Assembly (NCBI GenBank): GCA_018334075.1
Contig: JAGXSC010000021.1
Coordinates: 24,712-88,711 of the forward strand
DNA: 64,000 bases
Direction of reading: 5' to 3'
Source of the DNA: Actinomycetota bacterium
Lineage (GTDB): Bacteria > Actinomycetota > Coriobacteriia > Anaerosomatales > UBA912
Shown: positions 26,028-38,925 of the stretch, one piece after another
How the letters are laid out: each line of letters starts with the position of its first letter
How positions within the stretch are numbered: position 1 is the stretch's first letter
Notes under the pieces: model-generated
What the model was told of the DNA's origin: nothing
The model's input: only the letters and a program-made list of their open reading frames with translations
Database searches by the model: none
Translations under genes and position numbers: made by a program

Positions 26028-27551
26028 CTATTGAGAATGATTCCCCGCCGGCATACATTTGAACTCTGCCACTCTCTCGAAAGCGGCCGCCGCGCGAAAC
26101 ATGGTCTCCTCGGCGAAGTAATCGGCGATGATCTGAACCCCTATCGGAAGTCCAGTTGAGGGACACAAGGAAGCTGGGACACTCATTGCCGGCAGACCTG
26201 CCAGGTTCACCGGAATCGTGTAGATGTCGGCAAGATACATGGCCAGCGGATCGGAAGACTTCTCGCCGAACTTGAAGGCCACCGTCGGCGAAGTCGGAGT
26301 CAAGATAATGTCGAAATCGCAAAAAGCGCGGGTGAAGTCCTGCTTGATCAACGTGCGGGCCTTCTGCGCCTGGCCGTAGTAGGCGTCGTAGTATCCGGCG
26401 GAAAGCGCGTAGGTCCCAAGCATTATGCGGCGGATGACCTCAGGTCCGAATCCCTCGGAGCGGGAGCGCATGTACAGATCGAGGATGTCGCTCGGATCCG
26501 ACACCCTGTGCCCATAGCGCACACCGTCGAACCTGGCCAAGTTCGAGCTGGCCTCGGCGGGGCCTATGATGTAATACGCCGAAAGCCCGTGAGTCGCGCT
26601 GGGAAGCTCGACTTCGTCGACTTGCGCGCCGAGCGAAGCGTAGATGTCGGCCGCTTTCAGCGTCGCTTCGCGGACTTCGGCTGCGCACCCATCGGCGTGC
26701 AGAAGGCCGGTTGCAAGCCCGACTTTAAGTCCGCTCACGCCGCCATCGGCAATGCCGGCGCGGGCCGCCGCCGTGTAATCAGGAACGGGTATATTCACGC
26801 AGGTTGAATCAGCAGAATCGAAGCCGGCGATCGCGCGCAACACGAGTGCCGCATCCTCAACGCTTCGAGCGAAGGGTCCGATCTGGTCCAGAGAACTTCC
26901 GAAAGCCACCAGGCCGTACCGCGAGACCCGGCCGTACGTTGGTTTTACGGCAACGGTGCCGGTAAGCGCGCCGGGCTGCCTGACCGATCCGCCCGTGTCA
27001 CTGCCCAAAGAGATCGTGACCTGACCGGAGCTGACACACGCTGCGCTTCCTCCACTGCTCCCGCCAGGGACGCGCTCTGTGTCCCAGGGATTGCGGGTCA
27101 ATCGGAAGGCTGAGTTCTCGGTAGAGCTCCCAAAAGCGAATTCATCCATGTTGCACTTACCCACCGGCAACGCTCCCGCGTCGATCAATCTGCGGGCGGC
27201 GGTGCAGTCGTATACGCTTTCATACCCTTCGAGCATTCGGGAGCTGCAGGTGGTGCGCGTCCCGAGAAGGTTCATGTTGTCCTTGAGCCCAGCCGGCACG
27301 CCTGCAAGGGGCGGCAAGGCAAGGTCGGGATCTTCGCCTGAGCGCACAGATTGAGCTCTGGCCTCATCGATCTTTTCGGCGGCGGCTCGCGCCAGCTCGG
27401 GGGTGAGTTGATTGAATGCTCCGATCACGCCATCGGTGGCCTCAATTGTGCGAAGTGACGCCTCGGCAACCTCTCTTGCGCTGAAATCGCCCGCGACTAT
27501 GCCCCTGCGAAGCCCGGTTGCGCTTAGGCGCGTATACTCGTCGAGTCTCAC
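26028..27551 (-). CDS. gatA: Asp/Glu-tRNA amidotransferase subunit A
   Basis: The 507-residue amidase-signature enzyme shows the Ser-cisSer-Lys core: PAGLKDNMN (Lys), then GGSSGGSAACVSSGQ and GSDTGGSVRQPGALTG. It releases ammonia from glutamine for the GatB site. Its start overlaps the stop of gatC by four bases (GTGA). Length and motifs are standard. Confidence 0.95.
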   Translation of the reverse strand: MRLDEYTRLSATGLRRGIVAGDFSAREVAEASLRTIEATDGVIGAFNQLTPELARAAAEKIDEARAQSVRSGEDPDLALPPLAGVPAGLKDNMNLLGTRTTCSSRMLEGYESVYDCTAARRLIDAGALPVGKCNMDEFAFGSSTENSAFRLTRNPWDTERVPGGSSGGSAACVSSGQVTISLGSDTGGSVRQPGALTGTVAVKPTYGRVSRYGLVAFGSSLDQIGPFARSVEDAALVLRAIAGFDSADSTCVNIPVPDYTAAARAGIADGGVSGLKVGLATGLLHADGCAAEVREATLKAADIYASLGAQVDEVELPSATHGLSAYYIIGPAEASSNLARFDGVRYGHRVSDPSDILDLYMRSRSEGFGPEVIRRIMLGTYALSAGYYDAYYGQAQKARTLIKQDFTRAFCDFDIILTPTSPTVAFKFGEKSSDPLAMYLADIYTIPVNLAGLPAMSVPASLCPSTGLPIGVQIIADYFAEETMFRAAAAFERVAEFKCMPAGNHSQ

Positions 27552-27850
27552 GCTTCACCGCCCGGGCCAATGATGCGCGGAATGACGAACGCGACCCCAT
27601 CTGTGTCGGGAGCGTTTTTTAGCGCCTGCTCACGCGAGAGACCGGGACGCACCTCGTCGGCGCGCATGACGTTGATCGAGTCAAGCGGGTGCGCTGTGGG
27701 CTTTACGCCGTCGAGATCGAGCTGCTGAATCGAGTCCACGTGGCCGAGAATGGAGTTGAGGTCTTGAGCAAAACTCTTGACCTGCTCATCCGTTAGAGCG
27801 ACTCGCGCCAGCAAGGCCACGTGACGCACTTGTTTTTCTGAAATCGCCAT
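27548..27850 (-). CDS. gatC: Asp/Glu-tRNA amidotransferase subunit C
   Basis: The 100-residue protein matches GatC: VRHVALLARVALTDEQVKSFAQDLNSILGHVDSIQQLD, then GVKPTAHPLD and LRPGLSREQAL-like NAPDTDGVAFVIPRII. It stabilises the GatA-GatB complex. It lies 11 bp after ligA and overlaps gatA by four bases. Confidence 0.93.
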   Translation of the reverse strand: MAISEKQVRHVALLARVALTDEQVKSFAQDLNSILGHVDSIQQLDLDGVKPTAHPLDSINVMRADEVRPGLSREQALKNAPDTDGVAFVIPRIIGPGGEA

Positions 27851-27861
27851 ACCTTATCCTC

Positions 27862-30304
<2,443 letters not shown>

Positions 30305-30448
30305 AGCGTCCCCTTCGTACCCATGTTGCTCAAATTGATCAGTGTCCCGCAGGCGCAAGGTCGGCATCTTTTAGAGTGCTCAACAAAAACCACGCATGCT
30401 AAACTGTTGCGAGCCCAAGTCAAAACCAAGTGTAAGGCGCCCACAAAA

Positions 30449-31219
30449 ATGAAATCTATCCAAACCGCATCACTTACTGCAATATTATCAATCACTCTAG
30501 CGATATGCGCACTCCACTTTCCCCATCCAGCATCCGCGGCCCCGGTCGCAGTGCAAGAGGTGAATGTGAGTCTCGATACCGCTCTGGAGAACTTCCCTGA
30601 TGGGCTACTGTTTGTGACTGCGATTCTGCCGGAAAACGCCCCTTTGCCGGCCGAGGTCGACGTAATGGTTCCTGTCGGAAGAGAGATCTTGTGGGCTGGC
30701 GAGGTTCTCGGCGGAGCACTGGAGAACAACCCCTGGGTACAGTACCGCAGGATACCGTATAACGACAGCTTCGAGACCTTTCGCGCGGTACTCACTCAAT
30801 CTAGAACCCTGCAGCTGGAGATAGAAGCTGGCGGGAAAGTGACGCCGCAAGAGGGCTTCACCGAAGCGATGGTCGAGTGGCAAGCGCCAACTGCGCTTCC
30901 CGTTGTCCGCCTGGGAATAGTCGTGCCTCCCGGATCAACTATGACGACCGGGCCAGCAAATATTCTGGCCGGGCGAGCCGGGGACAACAAGATCGTCTTC
31001 TACAGGGAGTACCGCGATGTAGCGGCAGGAGACACCTTTGAGCTCAGGGTGGGTTACGCTCCGGCCGATAATATCGACGGCTCGCTCGCTGCGGACGGCG
31101 CGCCTCAAGAACACAGAGGGATACTCTTCCCGCTTGTGGTCGGGGCGGTTTTGGCCGCAGTTACAATCGTACTTCTTGCCATCAAGGCGGACACCAAGCG
31201 CAAACGTGAGTCTCAGTAG
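30449..31219 (+). CDS. exported protein anchored by a C-terminal membrane helix
   Basis: ATG 30449 gives a clear signal peptide (MKSIQTASLTAILSITLAIC...PASAAPVAV). The 256-residue product then has an all-beta-looking ectodomain and a C-terminal membrane helix (LFPLVVGAVLAAVTIVLLAI) followed by a basic stop-transfer tail KADTKRKRESQ. It therefore faces the outside with a short cytoplasmic end. An in-frame ATG at 30323 would bury the signal peptide and is rejected. No family is recognised. It stands alone, convergent with lipA. Confidence 0.75.
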   Translation: MKSIQTASLTAILSITLAICALHFPHPASAAPVAVQEVNVSLDTALENFPDGLLFVTAILPENAPLPAEVDVMVPVGREILWAGEVLGGALENNPWVQYRRIPYNDSFETFRAVLTQSRTLQLEIEAGGKVTPQEGFTEAMVEWQAPTALPVVRLGIVVPPGSTMTTGPANILAGRAGDNKIVFYREYRDVAAGDTFELRVGYAPADNIDGSLAADGAPQEHRGILFPLVVGAVLAAVTIVLLAIKADTKRKRESQ

Positions 31220-31229
31220 AAGGCTTACC

Positions 31230-32123
31230 TCACAATAGCGCCCCGGCTCGATAGCTCGAGCGCACAAAAGGAGCGCTAGCCACAGCGGAAAAGCCCATAA
31301 GCTGCGCCTCGGCCCGCAAGAGATCGAACACCTCGGGCTCGACAAATCGATCGGGTACAAAATGCCGCGCACTCGGCTGAAGGTACTGTCCGATGGTCAC
31401 AACCGAAACCCCCTTCGAGCGCAGGTCCCGCAAGACTGTCAGGGTCTCATCGATGGTCTCTCCCAATCCCAGCATAAGGCCGGACTTCGTCTTCATCGAA
31501 CCCGAGGATACAGCGACCGCATGCTCGAGAACCTCAAGCGAGCGATCGTATCGCGCTTTTGGTCGAATAGCCGGGTACAGGCGAGGAACGGTCTCAACGT
31601 TGTGCGCGAAAATGTCCGGCTCGGCGCCAACAACTGTCCTTACCGAAGCGAGATCGCCGAGAAAATCGCTGGTGAGCACCTCAACTGTGGCTGAAGGCAC
31701 GGCTTGGCGCAGAGAATCGATGACCCCTGCAAGGTGAGCCGCTCCCCCATCGGGCAGATCATCGCGCGAGACCATGGTAACGACAACATGCGCGAGCCGC
31801 ATCCTCTTAGCGGCCTTTGCAACTCGAAGCGGCTCCTCGGGATCGAGAGATTCAGGCCGCCGGGAAGTCACTGCGCAAAAGCTGCAGCTACGGGTGCACG
31901 AATCGCCCATCACCAGGAAGGTCGCAGTCCCTGCCGAGAAGCACTCGGCCCGGTTCGGGCACTTTGCAGAGTGGCATACCGTGTTCAGCTTCAGGTCACC
32001 CAACGTTTCCTCGACCATACTCGCTTTACCAGGGATGCCAAGCGGGCGCTTGAGCCATGTGGGAAACGCCTTTCGGCGGTGATGCGCGAAAGCTTTATCT
32101 GTGTTTTTATCTTCCTCTGTCAT
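31230..32123 (-). CDS. lipA: lipoyl synthase
   Basis: The 297-residue radical SAM enzyme has both cluster motifs: the auxiliary cluster CX4CX5C (CHSAKCPNRAEC) and the SAM cluster CX3CX2C (CTRSCSFC). It also keeps the family C-terminal RSSY (FVRSSYRAGALL). It inserts sulfur at C6 and C8 of protein-bound octanoate. Its ATG overlaps the dusB stop by four bases. No lipB or lipoyl-dependent complex is in the window. Confidence 0.95.
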   Translation of the reverse strand: MTEEDKNTDKAFAHHRRKAFPTWLKRPLGIPGKASMVEETLGDLKLNTVCHSAKCPNRAECFSAGTATFLVMGDSCTRSCSFCAVTSRRPESLDPEEPLRVAKAAKRMRLAHVVVTMVSRDDLPDGGAAHLAGVIDSLRQAVPSATVEVLTSDFLGDLASVRTVVGAEPDIFAHNVETVPRLYPAIRPKARYDRSLEVLEHAVAVSSGSMKTKSGLMLGLGETIDETLTVLRDLRSKGVSVVTIGQYLQPSARHFVPDRFVEPEVFDLLRAEAQLMGFSAVASAPFVRSSYRAGALL

Positions 32124-33139
32124 AAGCCTCTACCTCGCTGAGCCTGATTCGCCAGAGATGCCCGATACTCCAGGAGTAACCGGTCGATATCGAGAGGGCT
32201 TTTGACAACATTGAGCTCGTGACGAAGTTGCCTGGCGCCAGGCAAGCCAAAGATATACCAGGCCACATGCTTGCGCATCCGAAGCACCGCCGCATCGCCC
32301 GCCGCCCTCACCGCCGAGGCCACATGCTCCCGCGCCACATCCACTCTCTCAAGCGGCGATGGCGGATCGAGCCTCTCGGCGAAATCCAGTAACGACCGTG
32401 CCTCGCGAAAGAGCCACGGATTGCCCCTTGCGCCGCGCGCGACCATCACAGCATCGACGCCAGTTCGCTCGAACATCGCCACCACATCATCCGCCGAGAA
32501 AACATCGCCGCTACCCACAACCGGAATCCGCACAGCTTGCTTTACCTCCGCGATCAGATTCCAATCGGCGTGTCCCTGGTAAAACTGACCCCTGGTTCTC
32601 GCATGTACAGTGACAGCCGCAACCCCTACCGACTCCATCAGGCGGGCGAAGTCCACCGCGTTGATCGAGGATGCGTCCCAACCTGAGCGAAACTTCACCG
32701 TTACGGGAACCTTGCACGCCCCTACCACGCTGCCAGCGATTCGCGCCGCCAAATCCGGGTCGCACATCAAAGCGCAGCCCTCGCCCTTGCTGACTACCTT
32801 CTTTACGGGGCAGCCCATGTTTATGTCGATAAGCGCGAGCTGTGTGCCGAGCCGCTCGACAACGCCGGCGGCTTGCTCGGCCAATATTTCGGTCTCCGCG
32901 CCGAAAAGCTGCACCGCGCAGTACTCCTCCTGGTCGGCTACTGTCAGAAGAGAGTTCGATACCCGTGACTGCGGATTGTAGTGAAGCCCCTTCGCACTGA
33001 CCATCTCCGTATAGGTAAGGGATGCGCCGAGCTTTTTACAGATGGCTCGAAATGGCGCGTCGGTAATACCCGCCATAGGCCCCAAGACGACAGCCTTTTT
33101 CGGCAGTATCTCCTCTATAGTGCGCGGTTGCTGTGGCAT
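32120..33139 (-). CDS. dusB: tRNA-dihydrouridine synthase, DusB type
   Basis: The 339-residue flavoprotein has AVVLGPMAGITDAPFR, the catalytic-Cys motif DINMGCPVKKVVSKGEGCALM, VTVKFRSGWD and HARTRGQFYQGHADW. It reduces specific uridines in tRNA using FMN and NAD(P)H. It is coupled to lipA by a 4-bp overlap and follows mgtE by 48 bp. Confidence 0.93.
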   Translation of the reverse strand: MPQQPRTIEEILPKKAVVLGPMAGITDAPFRAICKKLGASLTYTEMVSAKGLHYNPQSRVSNSLLTVADQEEYCAVQLFGAETEILAEQAAGVVERLGTQLALIDINMGCPVKKVVSKGEGCALMCDPDLAARIAGSVVGACKVPVTVKFRSGWDASSINAVDFARLMESVGVAAVTVHARTRGQFYQGHADWNLIAEVKQAVRIPVVGSGDVFSADDVVAMFERTGVDAVMVARGARGNPWLFREARSLLDFAERLDPPSPLERVDVAREHVASAVRAAGDAAVLRMRKHVAWYIFGLPGARQLRHELNVVKSPLDIDRLLLEYRASLANQAQRGRGL

Positions 33140-33187
33140 TTGGCCTCGGCTTTCAATTCAGAGATGGCCGGCGGCCGGCGGTCTTGA

Positions 33188-34549
33188 CTAGCCCATTCCG
33201 AGCAACGACGACGCAACAAAGAAGTAGATGAGCAATCCCGTGACATCGACAAAAGAGGTGATCATCGGGCTTGACGCCATGGCGGGATCCATCCCGGCCC
33301 GGGTGAAGATGAACGGCAGGGACATTCCCATCAGATTGGCGACAAGCACGATCGCAGCCATCGAAAGGGCAACCACGAGGCCTATCATGGGGTCACCATG
33401 AAACACTCCGAGGAAGTAGGCGCCGGCCGCAAGAGTCACTCCGAGCATCAGACCTATTCCGATCTCTTTTATAAACGTCGTGAACCACTGTCCTATGGCG
33501 ATGTCGTTAGTCACAAGCGCACGAACCATAAGCATCGCCGATTGCGAGCCGGTATTGCCTCCCGACGCGATCAGCATCGGGATGAAAAACGCCAGCGCGA
33601 TGACCTCTTCGAGCATCTCGGCATAGCTTGCGACTATCGAAGAAGAAAACAAGTTCACGAATAGCAAAAACGCCAGCCAGCCGATCCTTTTTCGGTATAG
33701 CTCAAACCCGCTCAACCGTCGATAGCTCTGGCGTAGCGGCGCCACCGAAGCGGTGCGGTGCACGTCTTCTGTGACCTCTTCTTCCAAAACATCAAACAGG
33801 TCGTCTGAAGTAACGATACCGATCAGTACGCCTGCCGAATCCACAACCGGCAAGGCAACCTCGTCGTGGCGCTGCAGCTTGCGGACCGCCTCTTCCTGGT
33901 CGTCGAAGGCGGAAAGCGTAGCGTGCACCGGCTCCATAATGTCACCGACGAGCATCTCCGGCTCGGCGAGTATCAACGTCCTAAGCTCGCACACGCCCGT
34001 CAGGTGCCAGGCTCGATCGGTCACGTAAAGCACATCGAGCGTCTCGGAGTCACGACCGCGCTTGCGGATGTGATCGAGGGCCTGAGCCACGGTCCACGCC
34101 GGGCGAATGGCCAGATAGTCGGTAGTGGTCAGACGGCCAACGCTTTCCTCCGGATAGCCAAGCAACTGACGAACCTCCGCGAGATCGTCTGCAGCCAGAA
34201 GGTTCAACAGCTTCTGGGTGATCTCCCCGGGCAGCTCCTCAAGGAGCTCGGTTCTGTCATCCGGCGCCATTGCTGCAAGGAGTCGTCTGGTTTCGCGATC
34301 AGTCAGCCCGCCGAGGATGACATCCTGATCCGGGCCGTCGAGGTAGGAAAACACCTCGTTGGATGTGTCGCGCGACAGAAGGCGAAATACTAAAAGCCTC
34401 TCGGGCATTTCGATGCTGAGAAGCAGGTCAGCGATCTCCGGTACCGAGGTATCGGACATCAGGCGACGCACCGCAAGCCAGTCACGCGACTCTACGAGGG
34501 CGCGTACGCGCTCCCTCACTTCCTCGGCTGTCATAGTTTCATCCCGCAT
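33188..34549 (-). CDS. mgtE: magnesium transporter MgtE
   Basis: The 453-residue protein shows the MgtE layout: an N-terminal superhelical domain (~1-130), two CBS domains (~135-260), a connecting helix and a five-helix pore domain starting near 285. The selectivity segment NTGSQSAMLMVRAL and GMSLPFIFTRAGMDPAMASSPMITSFVD are diagnostic. The cytosolic domains sense Mg2+ and gate the channel. GGGGG lies upstream of the ATG. Confidence 0.93.
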   Translation of the reverse strand: MRDETMTAEEVRERVRALVESRDWLAVRRLMSDTSVPEIADLLLSIEMPERLLVFRLLSRDTSNEVFSYLDGPDQDVILGGLTDRETRRLLAAMAPDDRTELLEELPGEITQKLLNLLAADDLAEVRQLLGYPEESVGRLTTTDYLAIRPAWTVAQALDHIRKRGRDSETLDVLYVTDRAWHLTGVCELRTLILAEPEMLVGDIMEPVHATLSAFDDQEEAVRKLQRHDEVALPVVDSAGVLIGIVTSDDLFDVLEEEVTEDVHRTASVAPLRQSYRRLSGFELYRKRIGWLAFLLFVNLFSSSIVASYAEMLEEVIALAFFIPMLIASGGNTGSQSAMLMVRALVTNDIAIGQWFTTFIKEIGIGLMLGVTLAAGAYFLGVFHGDPMIGLVVALSMAAIVLVANLMGMSLPFIFTRAGMDPAMASSPMITSFVDVTGLLIYFFVASSLLGMG

Positions 34550-34593
34550 GGTCTACCCCCTTGCTGCTCAACGAATCTGCGCTAGGGGGTCAA

Positions 34594-36054
34594 CTACTTC
34601 CGTCCGCCGAACTTCGGCATCCCATGTGGCATCTCGCCGAGAAAATCAAAGTGCTCGCCGTAGTCTTTCATCATCTGCTCGAAGGCGCTAATCATATAAC
34701 GCCTCTTGAAGCCATCTTTCATCGCAAAAACCTCGGTCATCTTCATGCGGTAAAACGTCATATAGCACTTGGCCAGTGCGCGGTAGACATCCTCCAAGGA
34801 CATCTCATACGGTTCGATTATCGGCGTTATAAGATTATATTTCGACCAGTCAAATACGCGTATTCGGTCTTTTGTGTCTTCATGCAACTTGGTAAATGGC
34901 ATAGGCGTGATCACCGGAAAGACGGCGATATCCGGATTCAACCGCATAGCTTCGGCCACCGTCTTGTCTATGCTCTCCAGAGTCTCATTCGGAAAGCCGA
35001 TCATGAACGACGCCTCGGTCATTATGTCATGCTCGCGCAGCAAGTCTATCGCTTTTTTGTTCATATCCACGTCTGTGCCCTTATTCAGGCTGGCAAGCAT
35101 CTCATCGGAGCTGCTTTCCGCGCCAAGGTACATGTGGATGATCCCTGCTTCACAGTATTTGTGAAGGATGTCCTCATCCCGGATGATATCTTCTACACGA
35201 GTCTCCATAAGAAGGTGCACATCTATCTTGGCTTCGATAATCAAGTCGAGCTGCCTTTCCCACCGCTCCCTGTCGTGCGTCGGGTAAGGATCGATCAACG
35301 TGATGAACTCGACTTTGTACTCGTCGACGAGATGGCGTATCTCATCGACGACCTTCTCGGGATCCCGCGCACGCCAATCGTCTCTCCAAAACATCTTGTG
35401 GGAGCAGAAGGAGCATGCCATCATGCAACCCCGAGTCGTCAATATAGAAGCCATGCGACCCCAGGGGTCGATGTTGTAGTGATAGTCGTTCCAATCCAGA
35501 AGATGCCACGCCGGCGACAGCGTATCCAGGTCAGCTATATGCGGCCGCATCTGCGTAGCAACCACTCCGTCGCCATCACGATATGCGATACCGGCAACCT
35601 CGGCGTAGCGACCCTCGATGACCGCTGGAATAAGCTCGCGAAACGTTTCTTCGAGCTCCCCGCGCAAGACAAAGTCCACACGATTGTCGGGATCGGCAAA
35701 TATCTCCTCATACATAAAGGTTGGATGAGGGCCGCCGATGAGTGTGACCACCTCGGGGTTTACCTCTTTGGCTATGGCTAACGTCTGAAGCGCTGCCGGA
35801 ACGCTCGCTGTGCTGATGGCTCCGGAGACAGGAAGGTAGTCGAGGGTAATAACAAAGTCCGGGCGATAGCCTTCGATCTCCCTTTTGACATCATCGAAGG
35901 TGTAGCCCTTGTTCATCGCATCCAGTATTCGAGCCTCATGACCAGAGTCCAACGCAACACCCGCAATGTATGCAAGCTGCAAGGGTGGCCAGGTACCGAT
36001 AACTTGAACTCCCCAGCATCGGTAGGGAGGAGCTACAAACAGTATTCGAGCCAT
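34594..36054 (-). CDS. B12-binding radical SAM protein, BchE-like architecture
   Basis: The 486-residue protein begins with a cobalamin-binding Rossmann-like domain (ARILFVAPPYRCWGVQVIGTWPPLQLAYIAG; LIGGPHPTF near 130), then a radical SAM barrel with CX3CX2C (TTRGCMMACSFCSHK near 215), and a C-terminal helical domain. This is the class B methylase/anaerobic cyclase architecture (BchE, HpnP, tRNA and natural-product enzymes). The substrate cannot be deduced. It lies downstream of the ATP synthase terminator with its own probable promoter. A longer plus-strand frame over it is a shadow. Confidence 0.85.
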   Translation of the reverse strand: MARILFVAPPYRCWGVQVIGTWPPLQLAYIAGVALDSGHEARILDAMNKGYTFDDVKREIEGYRPDFVITLDYLPVSGAISTASVPAALQTLAIAKEVNPEVVTLIGGPHPTFMYEEIFADPDNRVDFVLRGELEETFRELIPAVIEGRYAEVAGIAYRDGDGVVATQMRPHIADLDTLSPAWHLLDWNDYHYNIDPWGRMASILTTRGCMMACSFCSHKMFWRDDWRARDPEKVVDEIRHLVDEYKVEFITLIDPYPTHDRERWERQLDLIIEAKIDVHLLMETRVEDIIRDEDILHKYCEAGIIHMYLGAESSSDEMLASLNKGTDVDMNKKAIDLLREHDIMTEASFMIGFPNETLESIDKTVAEAMRLNPDIAVFPVITPMPFTKLHEDTKDRIRVFDWSKYNLITPIIEPYEMSLEDVYRALAKCYMTFYRMKMTEVFAMKDGFKRRYMISAFEQMMKDYGEHFDFLGEMPHGMPKFGGRK

Positions 36055-36110
36055 CGGATTCCATTCTCCTGGTTGCGTGCAAATAGCAAATTAATTAGTC
36101 TGCACTCTTC

Positions 36111-36116
36111 ATTATA
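36111..36116 (-). promoter_or_regulatory. -10 element for the radical SAM gene
   Basis: A perfect TATAAT on the minus strand lies 57 bp before the ATG of the radical SAM gene, just beyond the atp operon terminator. No good -35 match is seen at 16-18 bp, where the terminator stem lies. It remains the best promoter candidate in the gap. Confidence 0.4.
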
Positions 36117-36119
36117 CGA

Positions 36120-36146
36120 AAGTAGCGACCCGATTGGTCGCTACTT
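36120..36146 (-). terminator. hairpin after the ATP synthase operon
   Basis: An 11-bp perfect stem (AAGTAGCGACC pairing with GGTCGCTACTT) encloses a 5-nt loop, 24 bp after the atpC stop. On the minus strand it is followed by TTCGT, a short, imperfect U-tract. It probably ends the atp transcript, with only moderate intrinsic strength. Confidence 0.7.
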
Positions 36147-36169
36147 AAGCAATCTTCACCAAAATTACA

Positions 36170-36589
36170 CTAACTGCGCTGCTTACGACCAACATCAATC
36201 TGTAGCTGACACCACTTCAGGTCACCTTGGCAGGAGTCAAACTCGAGCGAGCCTGCCTCCGGCAGCTCATCAAGGCGACGCTGTGTGAATTCTAGGCTTT
36301 GTCGAACGTGATCTACATCGATCTGAGAAGCCAGAATCGCCTGGTCCGCAAGGATAATAACCTTGTCGTTATAGACCTGTATGTAGCCGCCCGAAACAGC
36401 GAACCACTCAACATCATCGTTAGGGTAACGAAGCCTAATCTCGCCGGGCTTGAGCGCACTGACAAGAGGGGCATGCAGCGGCAATATGCCGATCTCACCG
36501 TCGATGGTCGGCACTATAACCATTCTCACCTCGCCGGCGTAGACGATCCGCTCCGGGGTGACAATCTCACATAGGAGAGTACGTTCCAT
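36170..36589 (-). CDS. atpC: F1Fo ATP synthase epsilon subunit
   Basis: The 139-residue protein has the epsilon beta-sandwich (LLCEIVTPERIVYAGEVRMVIVPTIDGEIGILPLHAPLVSAL, then EIRLRY and AVSGGYIQVYNDKVIILADQA). The C-terminal helical part is short and ends EAGSLEFDSCQG..., suggesting a modified inhibitory helix. It is the last gene of the atp operon, 12 bp after atpD. Confidence 0.92.
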   Translation of the reverse strand: MERTLLCEIVTPERIVYAGEVRMVIVPTIDGEIGILPLHAPLVSALKPGEIRLRYPNDDVEWFAVSGGYIQVYNDKVIILADQAILASQIDVDHVRQSLEFTQRRLDELPEAGSLEFDSCQGDLKWCQLQIDVGRKQRS

Positions 36590-36601
36590 TGCGCCTCCCC
36601 G

Positions 36602-38035
<1,434 letters not shown>

Positions 38036-38917
38036 CTAATCTTCCAGGGCCGCCGCGCCACCGACGATTTCAGCGATCTCCGTGGTGATCGCGGCCTGAC
38101 GGGCCCTGTTGTACGAGCGCGTAAGGCTACCGATCATGTCGCTGGCGTTGTCAGTCGCAGACTTCATGGCTTTACGGCGTGCCCCGTGCTCCGAGGCGGC
38201 CGATTCCATCAATGCTCGATAGATAAGTGTCTCAATGTATGTCGGCAACAGGTTCTCCAAAACCGAACGCGCATCGGGTTCAAATATATACTCGGCTCTA
38301 ACGTCCGAGCCCTCAGCGACTTCCTCGAGGAGCGTCGCCCTCACGGGAAGTAGCCGGTGCTCTTCGGGTATCTGCTCCGCAACATTTTTGAAGCGGTTAA
38401 AGATGATAACAACTTCATCGAGCTCACCTGCCGAGTATGCAGGAACCACATGTGAGGCGATCGACTTGGCGTCCAGGAACGTTGGCTTGTCCGAGATATC
38501 GCGATAAGCCGCCGCAGGCTCGATTCCCCTGTAGCGGAAGTACGCTCCCGCTTTTTTGCCTACGGTAATGAGGTCTACCGGAACCCCCTGGGCCCGTTTC
38601 TCCGCAATGAACTTTTCGGTCATCCGAAGGATGTTGCTATTGAGCGCGCCCGCCAGTCCACGATCCGAGGCAACGGCTATCACTGCCACTTTCTGAGTCT
38701 CCTCGCGCACCACCAACAGGGGATGCTCAACATCTTTCGCGTACCGAGCGACATTACCCAATACTTCCATCATCGAAAGTGCATATGGCCTTGCCGCTTC
38801 AATGCGCTCCTGTGCCTTCTTGATCTTGGCGGTAGCCACCATCTCCATGGTGCGCGTGATCTGGCGGGTGGAGTGCACGCTGACGATGCGCTTCTTGATA
38901 TCGCGAAGGTTTGGCAT
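38036..38917 (-). CDS. atpG: F1Fo ATP synthase gamma subunit
   Basis: The 293-residue central shaft has the conserved ends: MPNLRDIKKRIVSVHSTRQITRTMEMVATAKIKKAQ at the N-terminus and MKSATDNASDMIGSLTRSYNRARQAAITTEIAEIVGGA at the C-terminus. SDRGLAGALNSNI is also typical. It sits 8 bp after atpA. Confidence 0.95.
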   Translation of the reverse strand: MPNLRDIKKRIVSVHSTRQITRTMEMVATAKIKKAQERIEAARPYALSMMEVLGNVARYAKDVEHPLLVVREETQKVAVIAVASDRGLAGALNSNILRMTEKFIAEKRAQGVPVDLITVGKKAGAYFRYRGIEPAAAYRDISDKPTFLDAKSIASHVVPAYSAGELDEVVIIFNRFKNVAEQIPEEHRLLPVRATLLEEVAEGSDVRAEYIFEPDARSVLENLLPTYIETLIYRALMESAASEHGARRKAMKSATDNASDMIGSLTRSYNRARQAAITTEIAEIVGGAAALED

Positions 38918-38925
38918 ATCAGCCC

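Noticed and set aside
25999..26322. N-terminal extension of the phasin-like gene
   Set aside because: It lies inside gatA, has unrelated composition, and the downstream ATG has a strong GGGAGG site.
34561..35781. 406-residue plus-strand frame
   Set aside because: Antisense shadow of the radical SAM gene, which has clear domain motifs.
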